The notes under the pieces were generated by a model that worked only from the letters and a program-made list of their open reading frames with translations, did no database searches and was not told where the DNA came from. A stretch of 64,000 nucleotides of DNA from Paraburkholderia madseniana (GTDB taxonomy: Bacteria > Pseudomonadota > Gammaproteobacteria > Burkholderiales > Burkholderiaceae): NCBI RefSeq assembly GCF_009690905.1, contig NZ_VOSW01000046.1, positions 1 to 64,000 of the forward strand, written 5' to 3'. Position numbers and translations under genes: made by a program. Of the stretch, positions 49,195-58,554 are shown piece by piece; position 1 is the stretch's first letter; every line of letters begins with the position of its first letter.

Positions 49195-50904
49195 TCAGTA
49201 CGTCACATGCACATCGAAGCGATCCAGCAGCGCGCTCAATTCGCCGCGCGCATGGGCGATCTCCTCGGCGTTCTGCCGCTCGAGCAGCGACTGGAAGCGC
49301 GCGATATGCGCGGCCAGATATTGCCGATGCTCCCCCAGCGTTTCCTCATAGACTCGATCCGCGCGCGTGAGCAGCGTGCGATTCTCCAGTTGATCGCGCG
49401 GATGAATCTTTAGCGCACTCAATGTCGCGAGTCGTTCGCCAATTTCTTCCGGAGTCAGCACGCCGGGGTTTTCTTCGATCACCATCGCACGCTTCACGCC
49501 GCCGGGAAACGCAGTGGCTTCCACTTCCAGCACGCCGTTGACGTCGTAGGTGAAGCGCACATCCGCACCGGCCTGACCGGCCGGCTTGACCGGCACGTCG
49601 AGCGTGAATTCACCAAGCGGCACGTTGTCGACCGTCAAACGCGCTTCGCCCTGGAACACCTTGATGCTCAACATCTGCTGACGGTCACTGACCGTAAAAA
49701 TGCGCTGCATGCGGCTCACCGGCACGATCGTATTACGCTCGATAATCGGCAGAAAATGCCCCGGCACATATTGATTGGCACTGACCTGCATCGCAGCCTC
49801 GATGCCGAGGCTATACGGCGCGACGTCGGTCAGCACCATTTCGTCGAGACCTGCGTCTCGCGTAACGAGCCCTGCCTGCACAGCAGCGCCGAGCGCGACG
49901 ACTTCGTCCGGGTTCAGATTCGCGGCGGGCAAACGGCCGAACATCTTCGAGACCAGCTTGCGCACCATCGGCATACGCGAGGCGCCACCGACGAGGATGA
50001 TTTCATCGAGCGCATCAACGGCGATCTTCGAATCGCGCAACGCACGTTCGACTGGTTTGCGCAGCCGTTGCAGCAGATGCTCGCAGGTCCGTTCCGCGGC
50101 CGCCGCATCGAGTTCGAGGCTGTGCTCGTTATCGCCAACCGTAAGCTTGAGCGTGACGCTATCGGCGCCGCTCTGCGTGAACAGACGCTTCGCACGTTCG
50201 GCCTGCTGATGCAGACGTTGTGCAGCAATGGGCGTGAGCGATTTGACTTGAAGGCGATTGCGCTGGCAGAACAACTCAACAAGCGCCTCCGTGAAATCCT
50301 CACCACCCAGAAAATTGTCGCCCGTACTGGCGCGCACTTCCATCACGCCTTCGAAGAAGTCGAGCACGGAGACATCGAACGTGCCGCCGCCCAGATCGAA
50401 GATCAGGAATTTGCGTTCGCTGTCGCGCTGATGCACGCCGTACGCAAGCGAGGCTGCGGTCGGTTCGTTGACGAGGCGCAGCACATTGAGCCCGGCCAGT
50501 TCGCCGGCGATGCGCGTGGCTTTGCGTTGCGCGTCGCTGAAATAGGCGGGCACGGCGATCACGGCGTCGCCTACCGTTTCGTCGAGGAACGCCTCAGCAT
50601 CGGCTTTCAGCGATTTGAGCACCAGCGAGGACAGTTCTTCAGGACGCAGTGTCTGCATGCCGAGCGACACGTTGCGATTCGTGCCCATGTAGCGTTTGAA
50701 GTTGGCGGCGGTGCGTTCGGGATGCGTATGCAGCCGGTCATGAGCGGGCCGGCCGACAAGGATGGAGCCGTCGTCGTCGATCGAGACGCACGACGGCGTC
50801 AGCACGTCGCCCAGTGCGTTCGGGATGAGGGCAGCCTCGTTATTGCGCCAGACGGCCGCAAGACTATGCGTGGTTCCAAGATCGATGCCGATGATCGAAG
50901 GCAT
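49195..50904 (-). CDS. hscC: Hsp70-class chaperone HscC
   Basis: The 569-aa protein begins MPSIIGIDLGTTHSLAAVW, which fixes the start; a 27-residue upstream extension lacks family sequence. The ATPase domain has AVPAYFSDAQRKATRIAGELAGLNVLRLVNEPTAAS in parts, FDLGGGTFDVSVLD and ILVGGASRMP. The substrate-binding domain is followed by a short lid, shorter than DnaK, as in HscC. It forms a pair with the downstream J protein. HscC in E. coli is a non-essential Hsp70 linked to sigma-70 control; the role here is open. Confidence 0.92.
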   Translation of the reverse strand: MPSIIGIDLGTTHSLAAVWRNNEAALIPNALGDVLTPSCVSIDDDGSILVGRPAHDRLHTHPERTAANFKRYMGTNRNVSLGMQTLRPEELSSLVLKSLKADAEAFLDETVGDAVIAVPAYFSDAQRKATRIAGELAGLNVLRLVNEPTAASLAYGVHQRDSERKFLIFDLGGGTFDVSVLDFFEGVMEVRASTGDNFLGGEDFTEALVELFCQRNRLQVKSLTPIAAQRLHQQAERAKRLFTQSGADSVTLKLTVGDNEHSLELDAAAAERTCEHLLQRLRKPVERALRDSKIAVDALDEIILVGGASRMPMVRKLVSKMFGRLPAANLNPDEVVALGAAVQAGLVTRDAGLDEMVLTDVAPYSLGIEAAMQVSANQYVPGHFLPIIERNTIVPVSRMQRIFTVSDRQQMLSIKVFQGEARLTVDNVPLGEFTLDVPVKPAGQAGADVRFTYDVNGVLEVEATAFPGGVKRAMVIEENPGVLTPEEIGERLATLSALKIHPRDQLENRTLLTRADRVYEETLGEHRQYLAAHIARFQSLLERQNAEEIAHARGELSALLDRFDVHVTY

Positions 50905-51144
50905 GTACAGTTTCCGATTCGTTTTGCGCCCCTCCGTGAGGAGATCGCCCAAGGTCGCGTGGGAGCCAGATGGCGCTCCGTCCAATGGCGATAACGGCAG
51001 GCTGCCTGCAAACTTGAGCGGTGAAGGGGAACGAGTGCGGTGAGAGTCGATGAGGGCGATGCGCTACGCATGCCGGCAGGATCGGCCGCCGGGTATGCGA
51101 ATGCGGTGCCTGGTCGCGCAAGAATGGCGACGCGAGAAGGGGAT

Positions 51145-51172
51145 GCAAAGCGGGGACGCAAACCCCGCTAGG
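51145..51172 (-). terminator. Weak hairpin after the GNAT gene
   Basis: The stem AGCGGGG/CCCCGCT (51149-51155 with 51163-51169) with a 7-nt loop lies just beyond the GNAT stop. Only three T follow on the minus strand. Confidence 0.35.
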
Positions 51173-51190
51173 CGGGCCTGCTGCTGTGTA

Positions 51191-51652
51191 TCACAACGCC
51201 TTGCGGTAGATCACGAAACCGGAGTGGTCCGCGACCTTGTCGTACAGCTTCATTGCCGTGTGATTCGTCTCATGCGTCTGCCAGTAGACCCGTTGCAAGC
51301 CGTCGGCCTTGGTGCGCGCATACACCGCTTCGATCAACGCACGGCCGACACCTTTGCCGCGCTCCGCTTCCAGCGTGTAGAGATCTTGCAGATAGCAGGT
51401 CGGCGCCACCATGGTCGTGTGACGGTGATACAGGAAGTGCACGAGGCCAAGCAACTGGCCGTTGCGTTCGGCGACCATCGCGTGCATCGGCTCGTAGGCG
51501 TCGAAGAAACGCCCCCATGTGACCTGCGTGACCTCGAACGGCAATGCCGTTTCACCCGAGCGGCCGTAGAACGCGTTGTAGGCGTCCCACAGCGGCAGCC
51601 AGGCGTCGAAGTCGGCGGGCGTGACGGGGCGGATTTGAATCGCGTCGGACAT
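51191..51652 (-). CDS. GNAT-family N-acetyltransferase
   Basis: The 153-aa protein starts IQIRPVTPADFDAWLPLW and carries the acetyl-CoA motif LYTLEAERGKGVGRALIEAVYA (motif A, R/Q-x2-G-x-G/A) and a C-terminal HTAMKLYDKVADHSGFVIYRK. The substrate is unknown; small-molecule amines are typical. It is divergent from the MocR-type regulator, which may control it (inference from MocR biology). Confidence 0.88.
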   Translation of the reverse strand: MSDAIQIRPVTPADFDAWLPLWDAYNAFYGRSGETALPFEVTQVTWGRFFDAYEPMHAMVAERNGQLLGLVHFLYHRHTTMVAPTCYLQDLYTLEAERGKGVGRALIEAVYARTKADGLQRVYWQTHETNHTAMKLYDKVADHSGFVIYRKAL

Positions 51653-51782
51653 GGACGTGGCTCCTTGTGTTGTGATGGTTGAGGGGGAGTGGCTCGCGAC
51701 CGCTATGGCTGGGTCGAACAGGCGTAGACGGCTGCACCAACCGTCAGCATAAGAAAATTGTGGCACCATTGTTAGCTCCACA

Positions 51783-53282
51783 ATGCGACCGGAATTTGGA
51801 GCCACGGAATTGGACTACGGCCTGTTGATGTCGAACGTCGAACGCGCAATGGGTGGGCGCAAGCTTACGCAGCAGGACTTGCTCTACGAGAGTCTGCGTC
51901 GCGCGATTCTTGATGGCGATATCCGCCACGGCAGCCGTCTTCTTGCGACGCGAGCGCTTGCCGAACAATTGGGCATTGCGCGCAACTCGGTGCTTTACGC
52001 GTACGAGCGGCTCACCGACGAGGGCTTCATCACGGCGAGCCGGCATGGTTCCATTGTCAGCATGGTAAGCGGTTCAGGTGCTTCGATCTCGGCAGCAAGC
52101 GGCAGCGTGCCGACGCCTGAAAACCACCTGTCACGCCGTGTCGCCGACCTGCCGCGCGAGCGCACGAATCCCGACGACCCCACGCCGTTTCGTCCCGGCG
52201 TACCCGCACTCGATGAATTTCCGCTCGCGCAATGGCGTGCCTCGATGGAGCGCGCATGGCGTGTGGTCGAACCGCGCGAACTCGGTTACGGCAACAACGC
52301 CGGGCACCCTGCATTGCGCCGCTCGATCGCGGAATATGTGCGCGTGTCGCGTGGTGTGCGGTGTTCCGCGGAGCAGGTGTTCATCACCTCGGGCACGCAG
52401 GCGAGTCTCGATCTATGCGCGTGCATGCTGGCAGACCCCGGCGATAGCGTCTGGGTTGAGGACCCCGGCTACCACGGTGCAAAGGCTGCATTCCAGGCCG
52501 CTGGTTTGCAACTGGTGCCGATTCCCGTCGACGCCGCCGGCATGGCGCCGACGCCCGATCACTGGGAACAGACGCCACCGCGTCTGATGTACATCACACC
52601 CTCGCACCAATATCCGCTCGGCAGCGTGCTGAGCCTCGAGCGGCGCTGGTCGATCATCGAGAACGCAGTGGCGCGCGGCGCGTGGATCATCGAAGACGAC
52701 TACGACAGCGAACTGCGCCACAGCGGTCCGCCGTTGCCGTCGATCCAGGGCCTCGCGGCCGACACGCCAGTGATTTACCTCGGCACCTTCAGCAAGACGA
52801 TGTTTCCGGCGCTGCGGATGGGCTTCATGGTCGTGCCGGCGCACCTCGTCGCCGATATCGACGAGGCGCTCAGCGAGATCGCACGGCAAGGCCGCGTGGC
52901 TGAACAGATCGCGTTGGCGGACTTCATCGATAGTGGGAAATATGCGCGGCATCTGCGGCGCATGCGGCGACTGTATCAGCAGCGCCGCACCGCATTGGTG
53001 AATGCGATCGAGCGGCATATGGGCGACCTGGTGACCGTCTCGTCCGACGGCGGCGGCATGCATCTGACGATGCGGCTCGATGTGCCGCTGCGCGACCAGG
53101 ACGTGAGCGCAGTGACACGCGAGCACGGTTTGCACATCGCTGCGCTCAGTGCGTTTTGTCAGCCGCCTGCTAAAGACGCCGCGCGCTATAACGGTTTCAT
53201 GCTTGGCTACGCGGGTGTCAAGCCACACGAAGCGGACGCATTGGTGGCGCGACTCGCCACCGTGGTGCGTGGGCTACGCTAG
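51783..53282 (+). CDS. MocR/PdxR-type regulator (GntR HTH fused to aminotransferase fold)
   Basis: The 499-aa protein has an N-terminal GntR winged helix (about 30-100; LYESLRRAILDGDIRHGSRL, ALAEQLGIARNSVLYAYERL). A fold-type I aminotransferase domain (about 130-495) has the PLP-binding Lys in TFSKTMFPALRMGF (Lys338) and the IIEDDYDSELRH segment. MocR regulators usually control a divergent or adjacent gene, here the GNAT. It converges with the SolA-like oxidase. Confidence 0.92.
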   Translation: MRPEFGATELDYGLLMSNVERAMGGRKLTQQDLLYESLRRAILDGDIRHGSRLLATRALAEQLGIARNSVLYAYERLTDEGFITASRHGSIVSMVSGSGASISAASGSVPTPENHLSRRVADLPRERTNPDDPTPFRPGVPALDEFPLAQWRASMERAWRVVEPRELGYGNNAGHPALRRSIAEYVRVSRGVRCSAEQVFITSGTQASLDLCACMLADPGDSVWVEDPGYHGAKAAFQAAGLQLVPIPVDAAGMAPTPDHWEQTPPRLMYITPSHQYPLGSVLSLERRWSIIENAVARGAWIIEDDYDSELRHSGPPLPSIQGLAADTPVIYLGTFSKTMFPALRMGFMVVPAHLVADIDEALSEIARQGRVAEQIALADFIDSGKYARHLRRMRRLYQQRRTALVNAIERHMGDLVTVSSDGGGMHLTMRLDVPLRDQDVSAVTREHGLHIAALSAFCQPPAKDAARYNGFMLGYAGVKPHEADALVARLATVVRGLR

Positions 53283-53320
53283 ATCACGAACGAGCGTCGT
53301 ATTGTTGTGACGAAAGAGAA

Positions 53321-54424
53321 CTAGACCGCTTCCGCCCTGAGCCAACGCGCAAGCCCAGCGTCGTCACCGGTATCCAGCGCTTGCGCGACCCGGCGCCCGA
53401 CTGCCGCGCCGAATTTATAGCCGTGGCCCGAGCATGCCGACACCACCAGCGTGTTGCCGATGCGCTTCGAAAAAAAGCGTTCGTCCGCAGTGAACGTGTA
53501 AGCGCAGGTTTTTACTTCGGTGACCGTATATTCGTCGATGCGGCTGAACGGCGGTGAAAACAACCGGCGCAGACTGTCGCCTTCTCCGGGCGCCGCGATG
53601 CGATTGGCATCAGGATCAGGCGCACGCGATTTGTGCACACTGGCGCCGAACTTCAGGCCGACGTCGTCGATTGGCGGCAGCACGTAACCGCTGCTGGCGC
53701 CGCCAATATCGACGATAGCGGGCGCATTCGACCACGCGTCCGCCAGATCCGCGGGTGGCTCCAGATAGGCGACCACGTTGCGATAAGTCATCAGGTTTTC
53801 GGCGAGCGAGGGGAACAGTTGCAGCGTCCACGCGCCGGCGGTGACCACGAGGCGGTCGGCGCGAATGATCGTGTCGTCTTCGATCCGCACGGAGGCCGCA
53901 TGCGCATCGACTGCGAGCACCTTGGTATGCGTGCGAATTTCGGCGCCGCGCATCTTGAGCCACGCTTTCATGTCGCGTGCGATGCGTTCGCTAAACAGCG
54001 CGCCGCCATCCTGATCGAGATAGGCGTAGCGAAACGTGGAGGGGTCGAGAAACGGATAACGCTCGGCCGCTTCGCGCGGGTCGAGCTGTTCGTACTCGAA
54101 TTTCATCCGATCGAGACCGGTGCGAAATTGCTCGGCGCCATCGCCTGCGTGTTGCGAAATGCCGAGCACGCCGCAGTTCGCATAGTGGGACACGCCCAGG
54201 TCATTCCACAGCAGATCCCAACTATCGAATGCCTCGGCGATGTTACGTGCGTAGCCGTCAGCATCGCCATAGGCGCGACGGATCATGCGACTCCGGTCGC
54301 CCGAGGCGGCGAGTGGGTTCGGAATCGAGCCCTGCTCAATCAGAGTGATGTCGTGTCCCAGCTTCGCAAGCGACCACGCTGTGCTCAAGCCGGCAATGCC
54401 CGCGCCTACGATTGTCACCCGCAT
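53321..54424 (-). CDS. FAD-dependent oxidase of the sarcosine/N-methyltryptophan oxidase family
   Basis: The 367-aa flavoprotein has the dinucleotide site TIVGAGIAGLSTAWSLAKLG at its N-terminus, VVTAGAWTLQLFP in the middle, and the C-terminal ACSGHGYKFGAAVGRRVAQAL with the Cys position typical of monomeric sarcosine-type oxidases. It would oxidise a secondary amine or amino acid with release of peroxide. A CGGGGGAAG site precedes the ATG. Substrate unknown. Confidence 0.87.
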   Translation of the reverse strand: MRVTIVGAGIAGLSTAWSLAKLGHDITLIEQGSIPNPLAASGDRSRMIRRAYGDADGYARNIAEAFDSWDLLWNDLGVSHYANCGVLGISQHAGDGAEQFRTGLDRMKFEYEQLDPREAAERYPFLDPSTFRYAYLDQDGGALFSERIARDMKAWLKMRGAEIRTHTKVLAVDAHAASVRIEDDTIIRADRLVVTAGAWTLQLFPSLAENLMTYRNVVAYLEPPADLADAWSNAPAIVDIGGASSGYVLPPIDDVGLKFGASVHKSRAPDPDANRIAAPGEGDSLRRLFSPPFSRIDEYTVTEVKTCAYTFTADERFFSKRIGNTLVVSACSGHGYKFGAAVGRRVAQALDTGDDAGLARWLRAEAV

Positions 54425-54603
54425 GCCATCTTCCCCCGAGTCGATGTATCCGGGTCAGAGTCTAGCAGTGGGAAAAATAAACAGGTACGCGTTCTGGCAA
54501 CGCGAAAAATAATTCGGTATGTGTTCTGAAGAATCGCCGCGCGAGCCAGCGGGGTCGATCCAGCGTGCTACCAGGCAGGGGGTGGTCTCCGCGCGCCGCC
54601 AAA

Positions 54604-54807
54604 TCAGTGTTTGTGTTTCGAGGTATGGCGCAGCTTGTCGCGTACTTTCTTCGCGGCGAACAGCGGCACGTAATCGAATACACGCGCTTCGTGCCGGTAG
54701 TCGGCCAGTGTGTCTGCATACATCCTCGAGACCGTTTCCGTGGGGGTATCGGTTTCCTCTGCGATGCTTCTCACCACTTCGTCGACATTAGGCTCGGGTT
54801 GGGACAT
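54604..54807 (-). CDS. DUF3562 small protein
   Basis: The 67-aa product starts MSQPEPNVDEVVRSIAEETD behind GGAGAG and has the DUF3562 pattern IAEETDTPTETVSRMYADTL then YVPLFAAKKVRDKLR. The family is known mainly from Burkholderiales and has no assigned role. The upstream continuation of the frame to 55203 runs antisense to the transporter tail and is rejected. Confidence 0.78.
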   Translation of the reverse strand: MSQPEPNVDEVVRSIAEETDTPTETVSRMYADTLADYRHEARVFDYVPLFAAKKVRDKLRHTSKHKH

Positions 54808-54991
54808 GGAACTCTCCGGGGCAAACGGGGTGGACCGGCGGGGTTGCCGGGAACGGGCGCACGACAGGAGTTTCATTAGAGGATGCGATTGGCCGCGATG
54901 CCAATTGAATTGGTCTATCGAATGACTCGCTCCACAGAGATTTTTGTCTTGTGCTGCAGCAAGCGCCCGCACCACGCGGTGAAGCGAGAAA

Positions 54992-56056
54992 TCAATGTGT
55001 ATGCCGGTGATGAATATCTGGGAAATGCGCGTGCGCGTGCGTGATCGGCGCATGGGAATGCGGATGCGTGTGCGGCTCGTCGCCGTCCCATGCGAAATCG
55101 TGCTCGTGCTGGTGATGCGCATCGTGCCGATGACGATGCGTGTGGTCCAACGGGGCGTGAGTGTGCGGATGCTCGTGACGTTCGCGGATGTGCAGCCAGA
55201 CACCCAGCATCATCAGGGCAGCGGCCACCCAGAACAGCGGCGGCGGCATCTCCGGCCACAGGAGCCACGATAAGGTCACACCAAATAGTGGCGCGACCGA
55301 GAAATAGGCGCCGGTGCGCGCGGTGCCGAGATTGCGCAGTGCGACGACGAACAGCGCGAGACTCACGCCGTAGCCTGCGAAACCCGTCAGCATGGCGAGT
55401 GCGACGGTCGCGGCCTTGGGCCATGCTGCACCAAAAGTGAGCGCGAGCGTCACGTTGACCGACCCGGCCACGAGCCCTTTTACGCAGGCAATGAACATGG
55501 CATCGTGAGTCGACACCTTGCGCGTGAGATTGTTGTCGACCGCCCAGCAGGCGCAGGCGCCGATTAGCAGCAGTGTGCCGGGCGGCAAGCCGGCCGCGCC
55601 GGGCTGCCACGACAATGCCACGCCGCCCGCGACGATCGCGGCCATGCCCAGGAACACCTGAATGTCGACGTTCTCGCGAAACACGATCCACGCGATCAAC
55701 GCGGTGAATACGCCTTCGAGATTCAGCAACAGCGAGCCGGTGGCGGCTGGCGTCGTTTTCAGACCAAGCATCAACAGTGCCGGCCCCGCGACACCACCGG
55801 CCACGATCGCGCCGGCGAGCCACGGCACTTCGCGCACCGGGAAGCGGTGGTGACTGACCGGCTGCCCGTCCGCCTGACCTTTCAGGCGGCGCGCCAGAAT
55901 CACGGCGGCAAGGCCCGTGCCGCTGCCGAGGTAGAACAGTCCGGCCAGCAGAAACGGCGACAGCGAGCCGAGCAGCGCCTTGGCGAGCGGCGTGGTCGCG
56001 CCGAACAAGGCGGCGGCGAGCAGAGCGGTGAAAGCTGCGTTGAAGCGAGTCGGCAT
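54992..56056 (-). CDS. EamA/DMT-family transporter with histidine-rich C-terminal tail
   Basis: The 354-aa inner-membrane protein has ten TM helices in two EamA repeats (FGATTPLAKALLGSLSPFLL, LLMLGLKTTPAATGSLLLNL, GVTLSWLLWPEMPPPLFW). The cytosolic-side or periplasmic tail (about 291-354) contains 23 His in 64 residues in H-x-H patterns, a likely metal-binding segment. That makes a divalent-metal exporter or metal-sensing transporter plausible, but EamA substrates are diverse. Start MPTRFNAAF; the upstream extension is rejected. Confidence 0.85.
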   Translation of the reverse strand: MPTRFNAAFTALLAAALFGATTPLAKALLGSLSPFLLAGLFYLGSGTGLAAVILARRLKGQADGQPVSHHRFPVREVPWLAGAIVAGGVAGPALLMLGLKTTPAATGSLLLNLEGVFTALIAWIVFRENVDIQVFLGMAAIVAGGVALSWQPGAAGLPPGTLLLIGACACWAVDNNLTRKVSTHDAMFIACVKGLVAGSVNVTLALTFGAAWPKAATVALAMLTGFAGYGVSLALFVVALRNLGTARTGAYFSVAPLFGVTLSWLLWPEMPPPLFWVAAALMMLGVWLHIRERHEHPHTHAPLDHTHRHRHDAHHQHEHDFAWDGDEPHTHPHSHAPITHAHAHFPDIHHRHTH

Positions 56057-56219
56057 GACCGGAAGATTCGGTGGAGGCAGGCGTTGCCGACACGATACCG
56101 CTATCGGGCCGCGGACGCCTAGCTCCGTTGAACAGATGATCGGGCCGGAAATCCCGCCCGCGTGCATCCGATCGCGCCCTTACAGCGTATAACCCGCATC
56201 GCCATCGAATGAGGCCCCC

Positions 56220-56996
56220 ATGTCGCCACTTGCCGCCGCCGTGATCGCCCTGATTGCGCTCATCGTGATCTTCAGCGCCGTCTGGGTGTGGCAGTTGAAG
56301 ACCGCGAACGCCGGCATGGTCGACCCGGTCTGGGCTTATTCGCTCGGCCTCGTCGCGGTGCTCTACGCCGTGCTCGGCAACGGCGATCCGGTATCGCGTG
56401 CACTGGCCGCGCTGGGTGGCCTGGTTTGGGGCGTGCGGCTCGGGACGCATCTGTGGAGACGCAATTTCGGCAAACCGGAAGACGCGCGCTATCGCCGCTT
56501 CCGTGAAGAATGGGGCGACAAGGCAGCCAGCAAGATGTTCTGGTTTTTCCAGGTGCAAGTCGTGATTTCGATGCTGCTGTCGATCGCGTTTCTGGTGCCG
56601 TCGTATCGGAGCAGCCCACCGGCCGTCGGCTGGATCGTGCTGGCGGTTGTGGTGTGGATCGCATCGGTAGTCGGCGAAGGCATCGCGGACCGTCAACTCA
56701 AGCGCTTCACACAGGACCCGGCCAATCACAACAGCGTGTGCCGCGTTGGCCTGTGGCGCTATTCACGGCATCCGAACTACTTCTTTGAATGCGTGCATTG
56801 GGTTGCTTACATCGCGCTGTCGATCGGCACGCCCTGGGGTTGGTTCACCTTGTTGCCGCCGGTGCTGATGGTGTTTCTGCTGCTGAAGCTCTCCGGCATC
56901 CCGCTGCTCGAAGAAAGCATGGCGAAAAGGCGCGCCGGTTACGCCGATTACATGCGCACCACCAGCGCGCTGATTCCGTGGCCGCCGCGGCATTGA
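56220..56996 (+). CDS. DUF1295 membrane protein (steroid 5-alpha-reductase-like)
   Basis: The 258-aa protein has about seven helices and the family signature LWRYSRHPNYFFECVHWVAY (about 180-200), plus the C-terminal LLEESMAKRRAGYADYMRTTS. The fold relates to steroid 5-alpha-reductases and isoprenylcysteine methyltransferases, which act on lipids inside the membrane. Its own substrate is unknown. It is divergent from the EamA transporter. Confidence 0.88.
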   Translation: MSPLAAAVIALIALIVIFSAVWVWQLKTANAGMVDPVWAYSLGLVAVLYAVLGNGDPVSRALAALGGLVWGVRLGTHLWRRNFGKPEDARYRRFREEWGDKAASKMFWFFQVQVVISMLLSIAFLVPSYRSSPPAVGWIVLAVVVWIASVVGEGIADRQLKRFTQDPANHNSVCRVGLWRYSRHPNYFFECVHWVAYIALSIGTPWGWFTLLPPVLMVFLLLKLSGIPLLEESMAKRRAGYADYMRTTSALIPWPPRH

Positions 56997-57119
56997 GATG
57001 AGCCGGCCACGGCGCGCGCGTGTTCATGTTCATGTTCGGCTACGCGAACGGGAATGAGTGGGGCGTGGGACACTATCGGTTTGTAAAACGCTAAACCGGA
57101 TCCTGACCCGCGCCTTGGT

Positions 57120-57719
57120 ATGACCGCCAGGAAACCCATTTCACTGAACACGTTATTGCACGACATTCGCGCCTGTACGGTGTGCGCGCCGGTGCTGCCG
57201 CATGCGCCGCGGCCGGTCGTCGTGGCGTCGGCTGATTCGCGCATTCTGATCATCGGGCAGGCGCCCGGTGCGCGCGTGCATGCTTCGGGCATTCCATGGA
57301 GCGACGCCAGTGGCGCACGTTTGCGCAACTGGCTCGAAGTCTCCGACGAGAGCTTTTACGACGCCTCGAAATTTGCCATCGTGCCGATGGGTTTCTGCTT
57401 TCCGGGCAGAGGGGCGAGTGGCGATTTGCCGCCGCGGCCCGAATGCGCCGCGCTTTGGCATCAGGCCTTGCTCGCGCAGTTGCGCGAGGTGCGGCTCACG
57501 TTACTGATTGGCCAATACGCACAGCGTTTTGGCCTCGGTGACGCCTTCGGGCCGACGCTAACCGATACGCTGCTGCGCTGGCGAGATTACGGCCCCCACG
57601 TGATACCGCTCCCGCACCCCTCGCCGCGCAATATTGCCTGGTTCAAGCGCAACCCGTGGTTCGAAGCGGATGTATTGCCGACTTTGCGGGCGCGGGTTGG
57701 TGCGGCGCTCCAGGCGTGA
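57120..57719 (+). CDS. Uracil-DNA glycosylase-family protein
   Basis: The 199-aa protein has the UDG-superfamily motif LIIGQAPGARVHASGIPW (water-activating loop) and the leucine-loop-type HPSPRNIAWFKRNPW near the C-terminus. A CTVC pair near residue 19 resembles the start of iron-sulphur UDGs, but the other cluster cysteines are not obvious. It probably removes damaged bases, or belongs to the YdfF-like group of unknown activity. Confidence 0.82.
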   Translation: MTARKPISLNTLLHDIRACTVCAPVLPHAPRPVVVASADSRILIIGQAPGARVHASGIPWSDASGARLRNWLEVSDESFYDASKFAIVPMGFCFPGRGASGDLPPRPECAALWHQALLAQLREVRLTLLIGQYAQRFGLGDAFGPTLTDTLLRWRDYGPHVIPLPHPSPRNIAWFKRNPWFEADVLPTLRARVGAALQA

Positions 57720-57898
57720 TTTGCCTCGCGCCGTCGAAATACGTCGAAATAATCGGAAACACACAATTAAGCAACTGGCGGAATAAAACGGCAAACTGAT
57801 GCGTTTGCTTCATACCGCCGGCGTGATCAGACCTGCTGCGGCACGGCCGAATTTTCAAACAGCTTTCGCCAGAAAACCATTTGTAGACGGAACGACCG

Positions 57899-58498
57899 AT
57901 GAATACTCACGCCGACTCCCTGACCGATTCGACCGGCACGCCGCTGGCGTCGCGCTATACCCGCACGGCGATAACGCTGCACTGGCTGATCGCGCTGCTG
58001 ATGATCGGCAATGTCGTACTCGGCCTGACCGCGGAATCATGGCCCGACGACTGGGTGCGTCCGGTAGTCGACACTCATAAGTCGATCGGGATCACGGTGC
58101 TCGGTCTCGCGCTGATGCGTATCTTGTGGCGCGTGACACACAAGCCGCCGCCGTTGCCGCGTGAGTTTCCGTCGTGGGAAAAGATCGCCGCGCACGTTGC
58201 CCATTTCCTGCTGTATCTGCTGATGATCGCACTGCCGCTATCCGGCTGGCTGCACGATTCCGCGTGGAAAGATGCCGCCACGCATCCGATGCGCCTGTTC
58301 AATCTGTTCCCCTGGCCGCGCATCGGTTACGTGATGAATCTCGATCCGGTGCTCAAGGAGTCCTTGCACGACCGCTTCGGCGCCTTGCATACGTGGCTTG
58401 GCTACGCGCTGTATGCGTTGCTGGCGATGCATATCGGCGGCGCGTTGAAGCATCAATGGATCGATCGCAAGTCGGTTCTGAAACGCATGGTGCGGTAA
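57899..58498 (+). CDS. Cytochrome b561-type di-haem membrane protein
   Basis: The 199-aa protein has four TM helices and haem-ligand His residues in ITLHWLIALLMI, VDTHKSIGITVLGL, VAHFLLYLLMIALPLSGWL and LHTWLGYALYALLAMHIGGALKH. Bacterial b561 proteins move electrons between quinones and periplasmic acceptors. The 179-bp gap upstream contains only AT-rich sequence and no gene. Confidence 0.9.
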   Translation: MNTHADSLTDSTGTPLASRYTRTAITLHWLIALLMIGNVVLGLTAESWPDDWVRPVVDTHKSIGITVLGLALMRILWRVTHKPPPLPREFPSWEKIAAHVAHFLLYLLMIALPLSGWLHDSAWKDAATHPMRLFNLFPWPRIGYVMNLDPVLKESLHDRFGALHTWLGYALYALLAMHIGGALKHQWIDRKSVLKRMVR

Positions 58499-58554
58499 GC
58501 ACCGCCACGCTGCTTTCTATCTAATAACCACCAACGACGGACTCAGCAGTCATT

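Noticed and set aside
49756..50994. 412-aa antisense frame opposite hscC
   Set aside because: Shadow of the Hsp70 gene with no domain of its own.
54915..56729. 604-aa antisense frame covering the EamA and DUF1295 genes
   Set aside because: Arg/Ala-rich shadow crossing two genes with clear family motifs.
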